Assembly: GCA_937916565.1 (NCBI GenBank)
Contig: CALFSR010000184.1
Coordinates: 1-22,661, forward strand
Origin: an uncultured Bacillota bacterium
GTDB lineage: Bacteria > Bacillota > Limnochordia > Limnochordales > ZCTH02-B6
Direction: 5' to 3'
Length of the DNA: 22,661 bases
Positions 1-7,254 of the stretch are shown one piece after another (position 1 is the first letter of the stretch; every line of letters starts with the position of its first letter). The position numbers and the translations under genes are program-made. The notes beneath the pieces were generated by a model. That model was given only the letters and a program-made list of their open reading frames with translations. It was not told the origin of the DNA and did not search any database.

Positions 1-369
1 GACGATGACGCCTTGAGGGATGTACAGCGCGCCCTTTGGACCGACGATCGCGATGCCGGGGGTTCCCTCAATGTCTCCAGAGAGGCGCACGGGCGGGTGA
101 ATCCCCAGGGCGTAGCCGTCCGTCCGGGAAATCTCGACCTGGGTCAACGAGCGGGCGGGTCCGAGGATGCGAACGCCGGTGATGCATCCTTTCGGTCCGA
201 CCAGGGTCACCGTCTCCTCCGCGGCAAACTGGCCGGGTTGCGACAGATCCCGCATCACATGCAGCTCGTGACCGGGTCCAAACAGCTGCTCCAGCGCTTC
301 CCGGGATACGTGTACGTGCCGGGCGGAAACGCCCACCGGCACCGTACCCAACGCTCGAAACGGCGTCAT
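1..369 (-). CDS. pduL: PduL-type phosphate acyltransferase (3' part outside window)
   Basis: The first 123 codons of a minus-strand gene; the C-terminal part lies beyond base 1. The product starts MTPFRALGTVPVGVSARHVH, followed by an LEQLFGPGHEL stretch, DLSQPGQFAAEETV, and GVRILGPARSLTQVEISRTD. This is the hallmark N-terminal half of PduL phosphotransacylases, which exchange CoA and phosphate on acetyl- or propanoyl-CoA. The paired histidines in SARHVH are the conserved metal ligands of the family. ATG at 369 is chosen because a GGAGGG ribosome site lies about seven bases upstream and the family sequence starts there; an ATG at 376 opens a different, unrelated frame. PduL proteins are usually about 200 residues, so roughly 80 are missing. 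No shell-protein genes are visible, so a housekeeping acetate/propionate role is as likely as a microcompartment one. Confidence 0.88.
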   Translation of the reverse strand, partial: MTPFRALGTVPVGVSARHVHVSREALEQLFGPGHELHVMRDLSQPGQFAAEETVTLVGPKGCITGVRILGPARSLTQVEISRTDGYALGIHPPVRLSGDIEGTPGIAIVGPKGALYIPQGVIV

Positions 370-411
370 TGGTCATCCCTCCAGCCCAAGAGGCGTTCGC
401 CGGCAGTGACG

Positions 412-440
412 TTGACGCCGGGCGCGGGCAAGGCTACGCT
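412..440 (+). promoter_or_regulatory. Candidate sigma-A promoter for the DUF3054-type gene
   Basis: TTGACG at 412-417 and TACGCT at 435-440 are separated by 17 bases, about 55 bases before the GTG start at 495. The -35 is five of six to consensus; the -10 is weak (three of six). It lies in the 125-base gap between the divergent pduL and membrane protein genes. Confidence 0.4.
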
Positions 441-494
441 AGGGTTAGGACACGGCGGCCCCGCGGCTGCCGGCGCACAAAGAGGTGACACCAC

Positions 495-896
495 GTGAAG
501 CATGCCCCACAAGCCCGCCGATTCCTTCCCGGCCTGCTGGCCGGTGATATCCTCGTCGTTTTCTTGTTCGTCGCCATGGGAATGACCTCCCACCTGACGT
601 GGAACGGTCCTCTGTCTCTTTTTCCTGCTTCGTTCCCGTTTCTCCTGGCTTGGCTCGTCTGGGGCCTTGTGCTGGGCCTGTTCCGCGCCGGCACGGTGCG
701 GACGATCCCGGTGAGCATCCGCACCGCGATCGCCGGATGGGCGCTGGCCGCTCCCACGGGCGTGGCAATCCGGATGCTGATCCTGGGCCGGGCGCCGCAC
801 TGGTCGTTCTGGCTGACGGCGTTCGTTTTCGGCGGCGCCATGTTGGTTGTATGGCGGGGGATCGCCGCGTGGTACGCGGGCCGGCGGGCAGTTTGA
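495..896 (+). CDS. DUF3054-type small membrane protein
   Basis: A 133-residue, very hydrophobic protein with four predicted membrane helices (roughly residues 14-32, 44-64, 74-94 and 103-125) and a short basic C-terminus. The opening pattern FLPGLLAGDILVVFLFVAMG, then a TSH stretch and an AWLVWGLVLGLFRAG helix, matches the DUF3054 family of four-helix proteins of unknown function. Start: GTG at 495 is preceded by an AGAGGTG ribosome site at 481-487. It is divergent from pduL and appears to be a single gene, as the next feature downstream is a minus-strand tRNA. Function is unknown; the family name rests on pattern recognition. Confidence 0.75.
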   Translation: MKHAPQARRFLPGLLAGDILVVFLFVAMGMTSHLTWNGPLSLFPASFPFLLAWLVWGLVLGLFRAGTVRTIPVSIRTAIAGWALAAPTGVAIRMLILGRAPHWSFWLTAFVFGGAMLVVWRGIAAWYAGRRAV

Positions 897-987
897 GCGC
901 GCCGGCTCCGTTCGCCCGACCGCGCCGGCACCGGGAGCAGGCCGGACTTTGCCTTACCGAGCACGGCACGGGACAGTGAGCAAAAAA

Positions 988-1063
988 TGGCAGGGGAGAC
1001 AGGACTCGAACCTGCAGCCCCCGGTTTTGGAGACCGGTGCTCTGCCAGTTGAGCTACTCCCCT
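988..1063 (-). tRNA. tRNA-Trp (anticodon CCA)
   Basis: A complete cloverleaf on the minus strand, including an encoded 3' CCA (TGG at 988-990 on the plus strand). The acceptor stem is AGGGGAG paired with CTCCCCT and the discriminator is G. The anticodon stem CCGGT/ACCGG holds loop CTCCAAA, whose anticodon CCA is at plus 1028-1030. The T arm carries GGTTCGAGTCC. The gene is followed at once on the minus strand by six T residues (982-987), which could end transcription. It stands alone rather than in a tRNA or ribosomal protein cluster. Confidence 0.97.
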
Positions 1064-1081
1064 GCGACTTGCGGCAGTGTC

Positions 1082-1110
1082 AGTATACCACGGCCCGCCG
1101 GGGCGGTCAA
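1082..1110 (-). promoter_or_regulatory. Promoter of tRNA-Trp
   Basis: On the minus strand TTGACC (plus 1105-1110) and TATACT (plus 1082-1087) are exactly 17 bases apart. Each matches consensus at five of six positions, and the -10 sits 18 bases before the mature tRNA 5' end at 1063. This is among the best sigma-A-type promoters in the window. Confidence 0.85.
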
Positions 1111-1136
1111 GGCGGCTTCCGCCCCGGGACACGTCC

Positions 1137-1949
1137 CTAGGCGCTGCCCGCCCGCTCCACGAGGCGCAGCCCGTAGTCAGGAACGCCTTCGAGGACGAGC
1201 CGTACTCGAGCGGCGTCGAAGTAGTTGAACTCGATCGCGACCCGTTCCCCGCTCACCATAAGGACGTTGCCCGAGCGCAGGAGCGGCGCCCCCGCTTCCA
1301 CCTCCAGGGATTCCGCCAGGTATGCTGTGGCGGCGACCACGTCCAAGGTGCGCTCGGCCAGGTCGAACCCGCCTTGTCCCCCTAAGCCGAGGGTTTCCCG
1401 CAGCGGACCTTCCGTATTGAGAATTGCTTCATTGACCGTCAAGTGGCGGCTGGTCACGATCTGGTTGACGTAAAACGGCCGGCCGTTGACGACCCGCACC
1501 CGGCTGATCTCCAGGAGCGTCGTCGAGGGTGCGACTCCAAGCCATTCGGCTAGTTCCGGCTCCCTGCACTGCGCCACCCGCAAGCAGCGGGTTTCCATCT
1601 TGTTGCCGGCCTCTGCCAGGGCATGAAAGAGGCCTTGGCCTCCACCCGGCACCCGGACATCCAGCGCCAGGCGTCGTTCCATCTGGCGGGCGTACCTCCG
1701 CCGCAGCTGCTGGAGGGAAAGCCCGGCTTCCGAGAGGACGGTGCGTACATACCGGGAGGTCGTGCGGGCGCGGGCGGCGATCTCGTCGACGCTCATAAAA
1801 GGATCGGCTTGCGCGAGGCGGACAACGAAGTCCTTTTTGCGGTCCCTGCGGACCGGCCGGTCATCCGATTCGGTCGTGGTCTCCCCCGCCGGCCCCCGGG
1901 CAGCCAAAGGCGCCGGCCGGGTGGCGCGGTCGTCCTTGCCGTCCGCCAT
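1137..1949 (-). CDS. Transcription regulator with UTRA ligand-binding domain
   Basis: A 270-residue regulator. Residues 1-35 are polar and probably disordered. Residues about 40-92 hold a helix-turn-helix (MSVDEIAARARTTSRYVRTV followed by LSEAGLSLQQLRRRY). Residues about 105-260 form a UTRA (chorismate-lyase-like) domain, with typical segments LLEISRVRVVNGRPFYVNQI, a TLDVVAATAYLAESL helix and VAIEFNYFDAARVRLVLE. UTRA domains bind small effectors in GntR/HutC regulators, but this DNA-binding part is not the usual GntR winged helix. ATG at 1949 is chosen for the purine-rich GGGGAG/GGGGGT upstream; the frame stays open to 2063, but those extra codons cross palindromes and lack a ribosome site. 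It is divergent from the ABC transporter operon and is its likely regulator. Confidence 0.75.
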   Translation of the reverse strand: MADGKDDRATRPAPLAARGPAGETTTESDDRPVRRDRKKDFVVRLAQADPFMSVDEIAARARTTSRYVRTVLSEAGLSLQQLRRRYARQMERRLALDVRVPGGGQGLFHALAEAGNKMETRCLRVAQCREPELAEWLGVAPSTTLLEISRVRVVNGRPFYVNQIVTSRHLTVNEAILNTEGPLRETLGLGGQGGFDLAERTLDVVAATAYLAESLEVEAGAPLLRSGNVLMVSGERVAIEFNYFDAARVRLVLEGVPDYGLRLVERAGSA

Positions 1950-2022
1950 CGTACCCCCGCTCCCCGATGTGCTCAGTCTTGTTTCCATGAGTTGAACTGA
2001 ATGTAACTTTTGTGTCTTGTCG

Positions 2023-2036
2023 GCAGGTATTCCTGC
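2023..2036. promoter_or_regulatory. Candidate operator: inverted repeat GCAGG-TATT-CCTGC
   Basis: Perfect five-base arms (GCAGG 2023-2027, CCTGC 2032-2036) around a four-base centre, in the divergent gap between the UTRA regulator and the transporter operon. Size and symmetry suit a dimeric UTRA-family regulator. No experimental or comparative support is visible here. Confidence 0.4.
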
Positions 2037-2047
2037 TAGGGCGAAGA

Positions 2048-2069
2048 ATTTTAGCCGGGACATATGTCC
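2048..2069 (-). promoter_or_regulatory. Candidate regulator promoter -10 with adjacent 12-base palindrome
   Basis: On the minus strand TAAAAT (plus 2048-2053) is five of six to a -10 box. Just upstream of it lies the perfect palindrome GGACATATGTCC (2058-2069), where the spacer of a promoter would be. No convincing -35 is present. The arrangement would suit autoregulation of the UTRA regulator, with a leader of about 90 bases before its start at 1949. Confidence 0.35.
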
Positions 2070-2094
2070 AACAGCGGAAGGGGGGAAAGCCTGC

Positions 2095-2106
2095 CCGACC
2101 GGTCGG
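2095..2106. promoter_or_regulatory. 12-base perfect palindrome CCGACCGGTCGG
   Basis: A perfect palindrome in the regulator/transporter gap, just upstream of a lone TTGACG (2117-2122) that could be a -35 for the transporter. No acceptable -10 sits 16-18 bases after that hexamer. In GC-rich DNA such palindromes occur by chance, so it is recorded as a possible operator only. Confidence 0.25.
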
Positions 2107-2228
2107 TGCTTCTCCGTTGACGGTACCGGCGCGGTCGGGCGACAAGGGGTCCTACTGCCTGGGCTGGCGGGCGGGGACCGCCGGCGAAACGCGGATCAAA
2201 CATCATAGTTCAGGAGGTGCGGTGCGTG

Positions 2229-4685
2229 ATGGCGAAGAAGTGGCCAATTGGGTATTGGCTCGCGCTGGTGCTCGTGCTGGCGCTGGCGGCCGGCGCCGGC
2301 GCTCAGACCCGGACCGGCGCCTGGGTGGATGAGGTCGTCATCGTGGAAGAGGCCTCCTCTGCCGCGGCCATTACCCGCTTGGAAGTCGGCGAGTTTGACG
2401 TTTACGCATTCACGATCTCGGACGCAGGGCTTTTCCAGCGCACTCAGGCGTCCCCCTTCCTCACCTACAGCCAGTCCTTCGGTTCGTACAACGAGCTGAC
2501 CTTCAACCCTTACGGGCCTGAGTTCAACGACGGGCGCCTCAATCCGTTCTCGGTGGCCCGGATTCGCGAGGCCATGAACTGGCTCATCGACCGGGACTAC
2601 ATCGTGAACGAGATTATGGGCGGCATGGCCGTGCCCAAGTTCTTCCCGATCACGGCCGCGTTCCCGGACTACGCCCGCTACGCGGACACGGCCCGGGCGC
2701 TGGAGCTCAAGTACGCCTACGACTTTGAGAAGGCGCGCTCGGTCATCACCGAGGAGATGGAGAAGCTCGGCGCGCAGCTCGTCGGCGGCGTCTGGCATTA
2801 CAAGGGCAGCCCGGTGGAGATCATCGCCCTGATCCGTATCGAGGACGAGCGGCAGATCATCGGCGACTACATCGCGAACCAGCTGGAGAACGTCGGCTTC
2901 GTCGTCAACCGGCTGTACCGCTCCGCGGCGGACGCGTCGCCGCTTTGGATGACGGCGGACCCGGCGGAAGGCCGGATGCACTTCTACACCGGAGGCTGGG
3001 TCACCACGGCCGTCGACCGGGACCAGGCCGGCAACTTCGACTACTTCTACACCCCGCGCGGCTTGGCCAGCCCGCTGTGGATGGCCTACCAGCCGACGCC
3101 GGAGTTCGATGAGGTTGCCGACCGCCTTGGCCGCAACGACTTCTCCTCCATGGAGGAGCGCGGCGAGCTCTTCCGGAAGGCGCTGGAGCTGGCCATGGAA
3201 GACTCCGTCCGCGTCTGGCTCGTTGACCGCCAGGCCTTTACCCCGCGGCGCTCCGAGATCGTCGTGACCGCGGACCTGGCCGGCGGTGTCGCCGGCGCCC
3301 GGTTGTGGGCCCCCACCCTGCGTCGTGTCGGACAGGTGGGCGGCACGATCCGGATCGGCCTGCCGAGCGTTTTGACCGAGCCGTGGAACCCGCTGGGCGG
3401 CACCAACTGGGTCTACGACGCCATGCTGTACCGGGCTACCGGCGAGGACGGCGTCGCGTTTGACCCGTACACCGGCCTGACCTACCCGTGGCGCCTAGAG
3501 CGGGCCGAGGTCTACATCAAGGAAGGCCTGCCCGTGTCCAAGACTTTGGACTGGGTGTCCCTCCACTTCGTGCCGGAGATCCAGGTGCCGGCCGATGCGT
3601 GGATCGACTGGGATCCGGTTGCGCAGCGGTTCATCACCGTGGGCGAGAAGTACCCCGAGGGCCTGACGGCTCTCAGCAAGTCGGTGGCGTACTATCCGGC
3701 CGACTTTTACGAGAAGGTCAAGTGGCATGACGGCAGCCCCATCTCGGTGGGTGACGTGGTGCTCGGCTTGATCCTCACCTTCGACCGGGCCAACCCGCAG
3801 AGCGCCGTCTACGATGAGTCGGTGGTGCCGAGCTTCAGCTCGTTCATCCAGTCCTTCCGGGGCGCCCGGATCGCGTCCGTCGACCCGCTTGTCGTCGAGT
3901 ACTACAGCGACGTCTACGCTCTCGACGCCGAGTGGAACGTCTCGGACCTGTTCCCGTACTACAGCTTCGGTCCTGGCGCATGGCACAACCTGGCCCTCGG
4001 CCTGTTGGCCGAAGCGAACCAGGACACCGCCTTCACGTCCGCCAAGGCTACGGCTCTGGGCGTGGACTATCTCAACATGATTGCGGGCGAGACGGTCGGC
4101 ATCCTCGCCCGGTACCTCGAGCAGGCCAGCGCTTCCAACTATGTACCCTACGCGCCCACCCTCGGCCAGTACATCAGCGCCGACGAGGCGCGCGAGCGCT
4201 GGAGCAACCTGACCCGCTGGTATCAGGAAAAGGGCCACTTCTGGCTCGGCACCGGCGTGCTGTACCTCGAGCGGGCCTTCCCCGTGGAGAAGACCGCTGT
4301 TCTCAAGCGGTTTGAGCTCCATCCCGACCCGGCGGATCGTTGGGACATCTTCGCTGAACCCATGATCGCCGAGGCGGATGTGGAAGGGCCGGCGCGAGTC
4401 TCCATCGGCGGCCGGGCCCGGTTCGACGTGTGGGTTACCTTTGACGGCGAGCCGTATCCTGGCAACCTGATCAGCGAGGTCAAGTACCTCATTATCGACT
4501 CCCGGGGCGAAGTGGCTGCCGTGGGCACCGCTGACTTCGTCGCCGATGGTCTGTATGAGGTTAACCTGACCGCTGATGTGACCAGCAAGCTGTCGGCCGG
4601 TTCCAACCGCCTGGAGGTGGTGGTGGTGCCGATTCCGGTCAGCATCCCGACCTTCTCGTCGGCCACCTTCGTGAGCACGCCGTAA
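2229..4685 (+). CDS. Large family 5 ABC substrate-binding protein, apparently permuted
   Basis: An 818-residue exported protein, well above the usual 500-600 for SBP_bac_5 (OppA/DppA-like) proteins. Residues 1-26 are a type I signal peptide (basic start, LALVLVLALAAGAGA core) with no lipobox Cys. Order after that is odd. Residues 31-340 look like the second half of a normal OppA/DppA: WVDEVVIVEE, LEVGEFDVYAFTIS, ARIREAMNWLIDRDYIV, YDFEKARSVITEEMEKLGA. Residues 368-600 look like the first half: VGGTIRIGLPSVLTEPWNP and VKWHDGSPISVGDVVLGL. Residues about 700-818 form a beta-rich, Ig-like tail. AGGAGG at 2212-2217 serves ATG 2229 (11-base gap) or GTG 2226 (8-base gap). First gene of the operon; it captures substrate outside the membrane. 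The substrate is unknown; peptides or oligosaccharides are typical of the family. Confidence 0.88.
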   Translation: MAKKWPIGYWLALVLVLALAAGAGAQTRTGAWVDEVVIVEEASSAAAITRLEVGEFDVYAFTISDAGLFQRTQASPFLTYSQSFGSYNELTFNPYGPEFNDGRLNPFSVARIREAMNWLIDRDYIVNEIMGGMAVPKFFPITAAFPDYARYADTARALELKYAYDFEKARSVITEEMEKLGAQLVGGVWHYKGSPVEIIALIRIEDERQIIGDYIANQLENVGFVVNRLYRSAADASPLWMTADPAEGRMHFYTGGWVTTAVDRDQAGNFDYFYTPRGLASPLWMAYQPTPEFDEVADRLGRNDFSSMEERGELFRKALELAMEDSVRVWLVDRQAFTPRRSEIVVTADLAGGVAGARLWAPTLRRVGQVGGTIRIGLPSVLTEPWNPLGGTNWVYDAMLYRATGEDGVAFDPYTGLTYPWRLERAEVYIKEGLPVSKTLDWVSLHFVPEIQVPADAWIDWDPVAQRFITVGEKYPEGLTALSKSVAYYPADFYEKVKWHDGSPISVGDVVLGLILTFDRANPQSAVYDESVVPSFSSFIQSFRGARIASVDPLVVEYYSDVYALDAEWNVSDLFPYYSFGPGAWHNLALGLLAEANQDTAFTSAKATALGVDYLNMIAGETVGILARYLEQASASNYVPYAPTLGQYISADEARERWSNLTRWYQEKGHFWLGTGVLYLERAFPVEKTAVLKRFELHPDPADRWDIFAEPMIAEADVEGPARVSIGGRARFDVWVTFDGEPYPGNLISEVKYLIIDSRGEVAAVGTADFVADGLYEVNLTADVTSKLSAGSNRLEVVVVPIPVSIPTFSSATFVSTP

Positions 4686-4695
4686 AGGCAAGTCA

Positions 4696-4730
4696 GGCGA
4701 CCGCGGGGGCGCATCGCCCCTGCGGTCGCC
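4696..4730 (+). terminator. Strong hairpin between binding-protein and permease genes
   Basis: GGCGACCGC at 4696-4704 pairs with GCGGTCGCC at 4722-4730, and GGGGCG pairs with CGCCCC inside, giving a long GC-rich stem with a three-base CAT loop. No T-run follows. It lies within a transporter operon, so it is more likely an RNA-stabilising or partially attenuating element that keeps the binding protein more abundant than the membrane subunits than a full terminator. Confidence 0.65.
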
Positions 4731-4776
4731 TCGTGCTTATACTAAGCCACCGTCAGGTGGCCGAAGGAGGTCGGCC

Positions 4777-5913
4777 ATGGCCGTTAGCGAAGCACCCAGC
4801 ATGCAGTCCCCTTCGACGGCCGGTGCCCCTGCGGGCTCCGCCGTTTGGCGCATTGTCCGCTTCACGTTAACGCGGTTTGTCGCCCTGTTTATCACCACCG
4901 TCATCGGAGTCTACCTCACCATTCTCATCGCCAATATGGGCGGGCACGTGGATGAAATACGGCGTGCCACCATCCGTGAAGGCCTGGCCATGTATGTCGG
5001 GATGGCCCAGGAGTACGCCCATTTAACGCCGGTCGAACGGCGTCAGCTGGTGGAGCAGCTGGCCGAAGTGGAGTACAAGCGCCTCGGGCTCGATCAGCCG
5101 TTCATCGTCCGCAGCTTCCGGTATTTGGGCAACGCCCTCATCCTGAACCTTGGCCGTGCGGAGCAGATGACGAGCGACAGCGGGTCGAGCCAGGTGCGCA
5201 ACATCATCATGGAGCGACTGGCACCCACATTGCTCCTGACGGCGACGTCGTTCCTCCTACTGTTCTTTGTCTCGATCTTTGCGGCGCTGGCGTTGTCACG
5301 GCGCTACGGCAGCTTCCTCGATCGGCTGAGCGTGGCCCTTGCCCCGTTGTCGGCAGCGCCGTCGTGGTTTTTCGGCATCTTCCTTATTTTGATATTCGCG
5401 GCCGTCCTACAGTGGCTGCCCTTCGGCGGGATGGTGGATGCTCCGCCTCCCCCTACGCGCCTTGCCTACTTTCTCAGCCTGCTGAAACACCTCGTCCTGC
5501 CGGTGGGAGCCATCGTGCTAAGCTCCATCTTCATCGGCATTTACAGCTGGCGCACGTTCTTTCTCATCTACTCGAGCGAGGACTACGTCGATATGGCCCG
5601 GGCGAAAGGTCTGCCCTCGGGGGCCATCGAGCGCCGCTACATCCTCCGCCCTAGCATGCCTTACATCGTCACGTCGTTTGCTCTTTCCCTCATTACCTTG
5701 TGGGGCGGGTCCATTATCCTCGAGCGAGTGTTCAACTGGCCCGGTCTTGGGCGGTTGTTTTATCAGGCCACTCAGGTCTTTGACACGCCGATTATCGTAG
5801 GAAACACCATCATCTACGCGTACCTGCTGGCCATTACCGTCTTTGTGCTGGACTTCGTGTACGCCTTGGTGGATCCCAGGGTCAAAGTCGGATCAGAGGG
5901 TCGATCGGCATGA
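4777..5913 (+). CDS. ABC transporter permease, OppB/DppB type
   Basis: A 378-residue integral membrane protein. An N-terminal helix (about residues 27-52) is followed by an extracytoplasmic stretch of about 95 residues, then the binding-protein-dependent permease core from about residue 148 with five further helices. The coupling (EAA) loop is EDYVDMARAKGLPSGAIERR at residues 268-287, which contacts the ATPases. The C-terminal helix ends at YALVDPRVK, the standard OppB ending. Start: GAAGGAGG at 4763-4770 lies six bases before ATG 4777. Its stop overlaps the next start (ATGA at 5910-5913), indicating translational coupling. With the other permease it forms the channel for substrate delivered by the upstream binding protein. 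Confidence 0.94.
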   Translation: MAVSEAPSMQSPSTAGAPAGSAVWRIVRFTLTRFVALFITTVIGVYLTILIANMGGHVDEIRRATIREGLAMYVGMAQEYAHLTPVERRQLVEQLAEVEYKRLGLDQPFIVRSFRYLGNALILNLGRAEQMTSDSGSSQVRNIIMERLAPTLLLTATSFLLLFFVSIFAALALSRRYGSFLDRLSVALAPLSAAPSWFFGIFLILIFAAVLQWLPFGGMVDAPPPPTRLAYFLSLLKHLVLPVGAIVLSSIFIGIYSWRTFFLIYSSEDYVDMARAKGLPSGAIERRYILRPSMPYIVTSFALSLITLWGGSIILERVFNWPGLGRLFYQATQVFDTPIIVGNTIIYAYLLAITVFVLDFVYALVDPRVKVGSEGRSA

Positions 5914-7253
5914 ACTGGATGCGTACCAACCTGAAGCTGTTGACCAGCTACCCGTCCGCCCTGGCGGGACTTGTGGTGATCCTGGCGCTGGTCATCATGG
6001 CCGTCTACGCCATGGTGTCTATGCCGCTGTCGGAGGCCATCAACCTGTGGCGGGCCGGCGAGGGCATCTGGCAAGATACGCCGCGCAACGCCGCACCCGC
6101 GTGGCTCAACGTATTTCGCCGGGAAAAACTGCCCGTCACCCAGGTGTATGACACTACGCAGATGCCGGGCAGCAAGACCGTGGAGAGCCTCGGCGGCGGA
6201 TTGAAGGAAATTCGCGTCGTGTTCCCGGTAGAGTACGCGTACGACGGGTTCCCGCAGGAGATCAGCGTCTTCACGACGGCCCAGTTTGAGCAGGCACGGC
6301 CAAATCTGACCATGTACTGGCTCACCCCCGACGGCCGCGAGATACCGCTGGGCAACGAGACGCTCCGGGCCAGCGAGTCTTTTCGCCTTTCCCAGGACAC
6401 GCGGCTTTCAAGGCGGCTGCGCAACCAGCCGGCGGAGATCGGTCTGTTCGCCGATCCCGGCGCCCCCTCCCCCACCGTTCTTAAGGGTACGTACCAGTTC
6501 GTGGCCGAAGGAATCGTCTTTGAGGATGCGGCCGACATCGACGTCAAGCTCGTGGTCTACGGCCAGCTGCACGGGTTGGCGGGCACGGATCACCGGCGCC
6601 GGGACATCATGGTTGCCCTCCTGTGGGGTACGCCGATTGCCCTGGCCATGGGATTTGTGGCTGCCGTGGGCGCTACCGTGAGCACCATGTTGATCGCGGC
6701 GGTTGGCGCATGGTACGGCGGTTGGGTCGACGAGTTGATCCAGCGCATCACCGAGGTCCACCTGATCCTCCCCATCCTGCCCATCCTGATTATGGTGGGG
6801 ACGTTGTACAACCGAAGTCTTGTTGTGATTATGGGGCTCTTCGTGCTCTTGAGCGTCTTTAGCGGCGGCATCAAGACGTACCGGGCACTTTTCTTGCAGA
6901 TTAAGGAGGCCCCGTACATCGAGGGCGCACGTTCCTACAGCGCCAGCAACATGCGGATCGTGTTCCGGTATATGGTGCCGCGGGTGTTGCCCGTGCTGAT
7001 CCCGCAGTTCGTAACCTTGATCCCGTCCTTCGTCTTCCTAGAAGCGACCCTGGCGGTGCTGGGATTGGGCGACCCGCTGCTGCCCACGTGGGGCAAGGTC
7101 CTCTGGGAGGCCGAGACCAACGGCGCCCTATTCAACGGCCACTACTATTGGGTCCTAGCCCCGTCGGTGCTGCTGCTCGTCACGGGTCTAGGATTCTCCA
7201 TGCTCGGCTTTACCTTGGACCGCGTCTTCAATCCGAGACTCAGGGGACTGTGA
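5910..7253 (+). CDS. ABC transporter permease, OppC/DppC type with extra external domain
   Basis: A 447-residue partner permease; OppC/DppC proteins are usually near 300. The first membrane helix is at residues 15-36. The segment HGLAGTDHRRRDIMVALLWG at 221-240 matches the conserved HPLGTDxxGRD motif that opens the permease core. Between them lie about 185 residues instead of the usual 40-50. This insert contains beta-rich stretches (IRVVFPVEYAYDGFPQEISV, LTMYWLTPDGREIPL) and should sit outside the membrane. The core keeps five helices and the EAA loop EAPYIEGARSYSASNMRIVF (333-352). Translationally coupled to the preceding permease. The insert may dock the unusual binding protein; that is inference. 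Confidence 0.92.
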   Translation: MNWMRTNLKLLTSYPSALAGLVVILALVIMAVYAMVSMPLSEAINLWRAGEGIWQDTPRNAAPAWLNVFRREKLPVTQVYDTTQMPGSKTVESLGGGLKEIRVVFPVEYAYDGFPQEISVFTTAQFEQARPNLTMYWLTPDGREIPLGNETLRASESFRLSQDTRLSRRLRNQPAEIGLFADPGAPSPTVLKGTYQFVAEGIVFEDAADIDVKLVVYGQLHGLAGTDHRRRDIMVALLWGTPIALAMGFVAAVGATVSTMLIAAVGAWYGGWVDELIQRITEVHLILPILPILIMVGTLYNRSLVVIMGLFVLLSVFSGGIKTYRALFLQIKEAPYIEGARSYSASNMRIVFRYMVPRVLPVLIPQFVTLIPSFVFLEATLAVLGLGDPLLPTWGKVLWEAETNGALFNGHYYWVLAPSVLLLVTGLGFSMLGFTLDRVFNPRLRGL

Positions 7254-7254
7254 T

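Noticed and set aside
68..376. 102-codon minus-strand frame starting at ATG 376
   Set aside because: Wrong frame: the shifted frame from ATG 369 gives a clear PduL protein.
3495..4691. 398-codon antisense frame under the binding-protein gene
   Set aside because: No ribosome site or recognisable domain, and the plus strand holds a well-supported gene.
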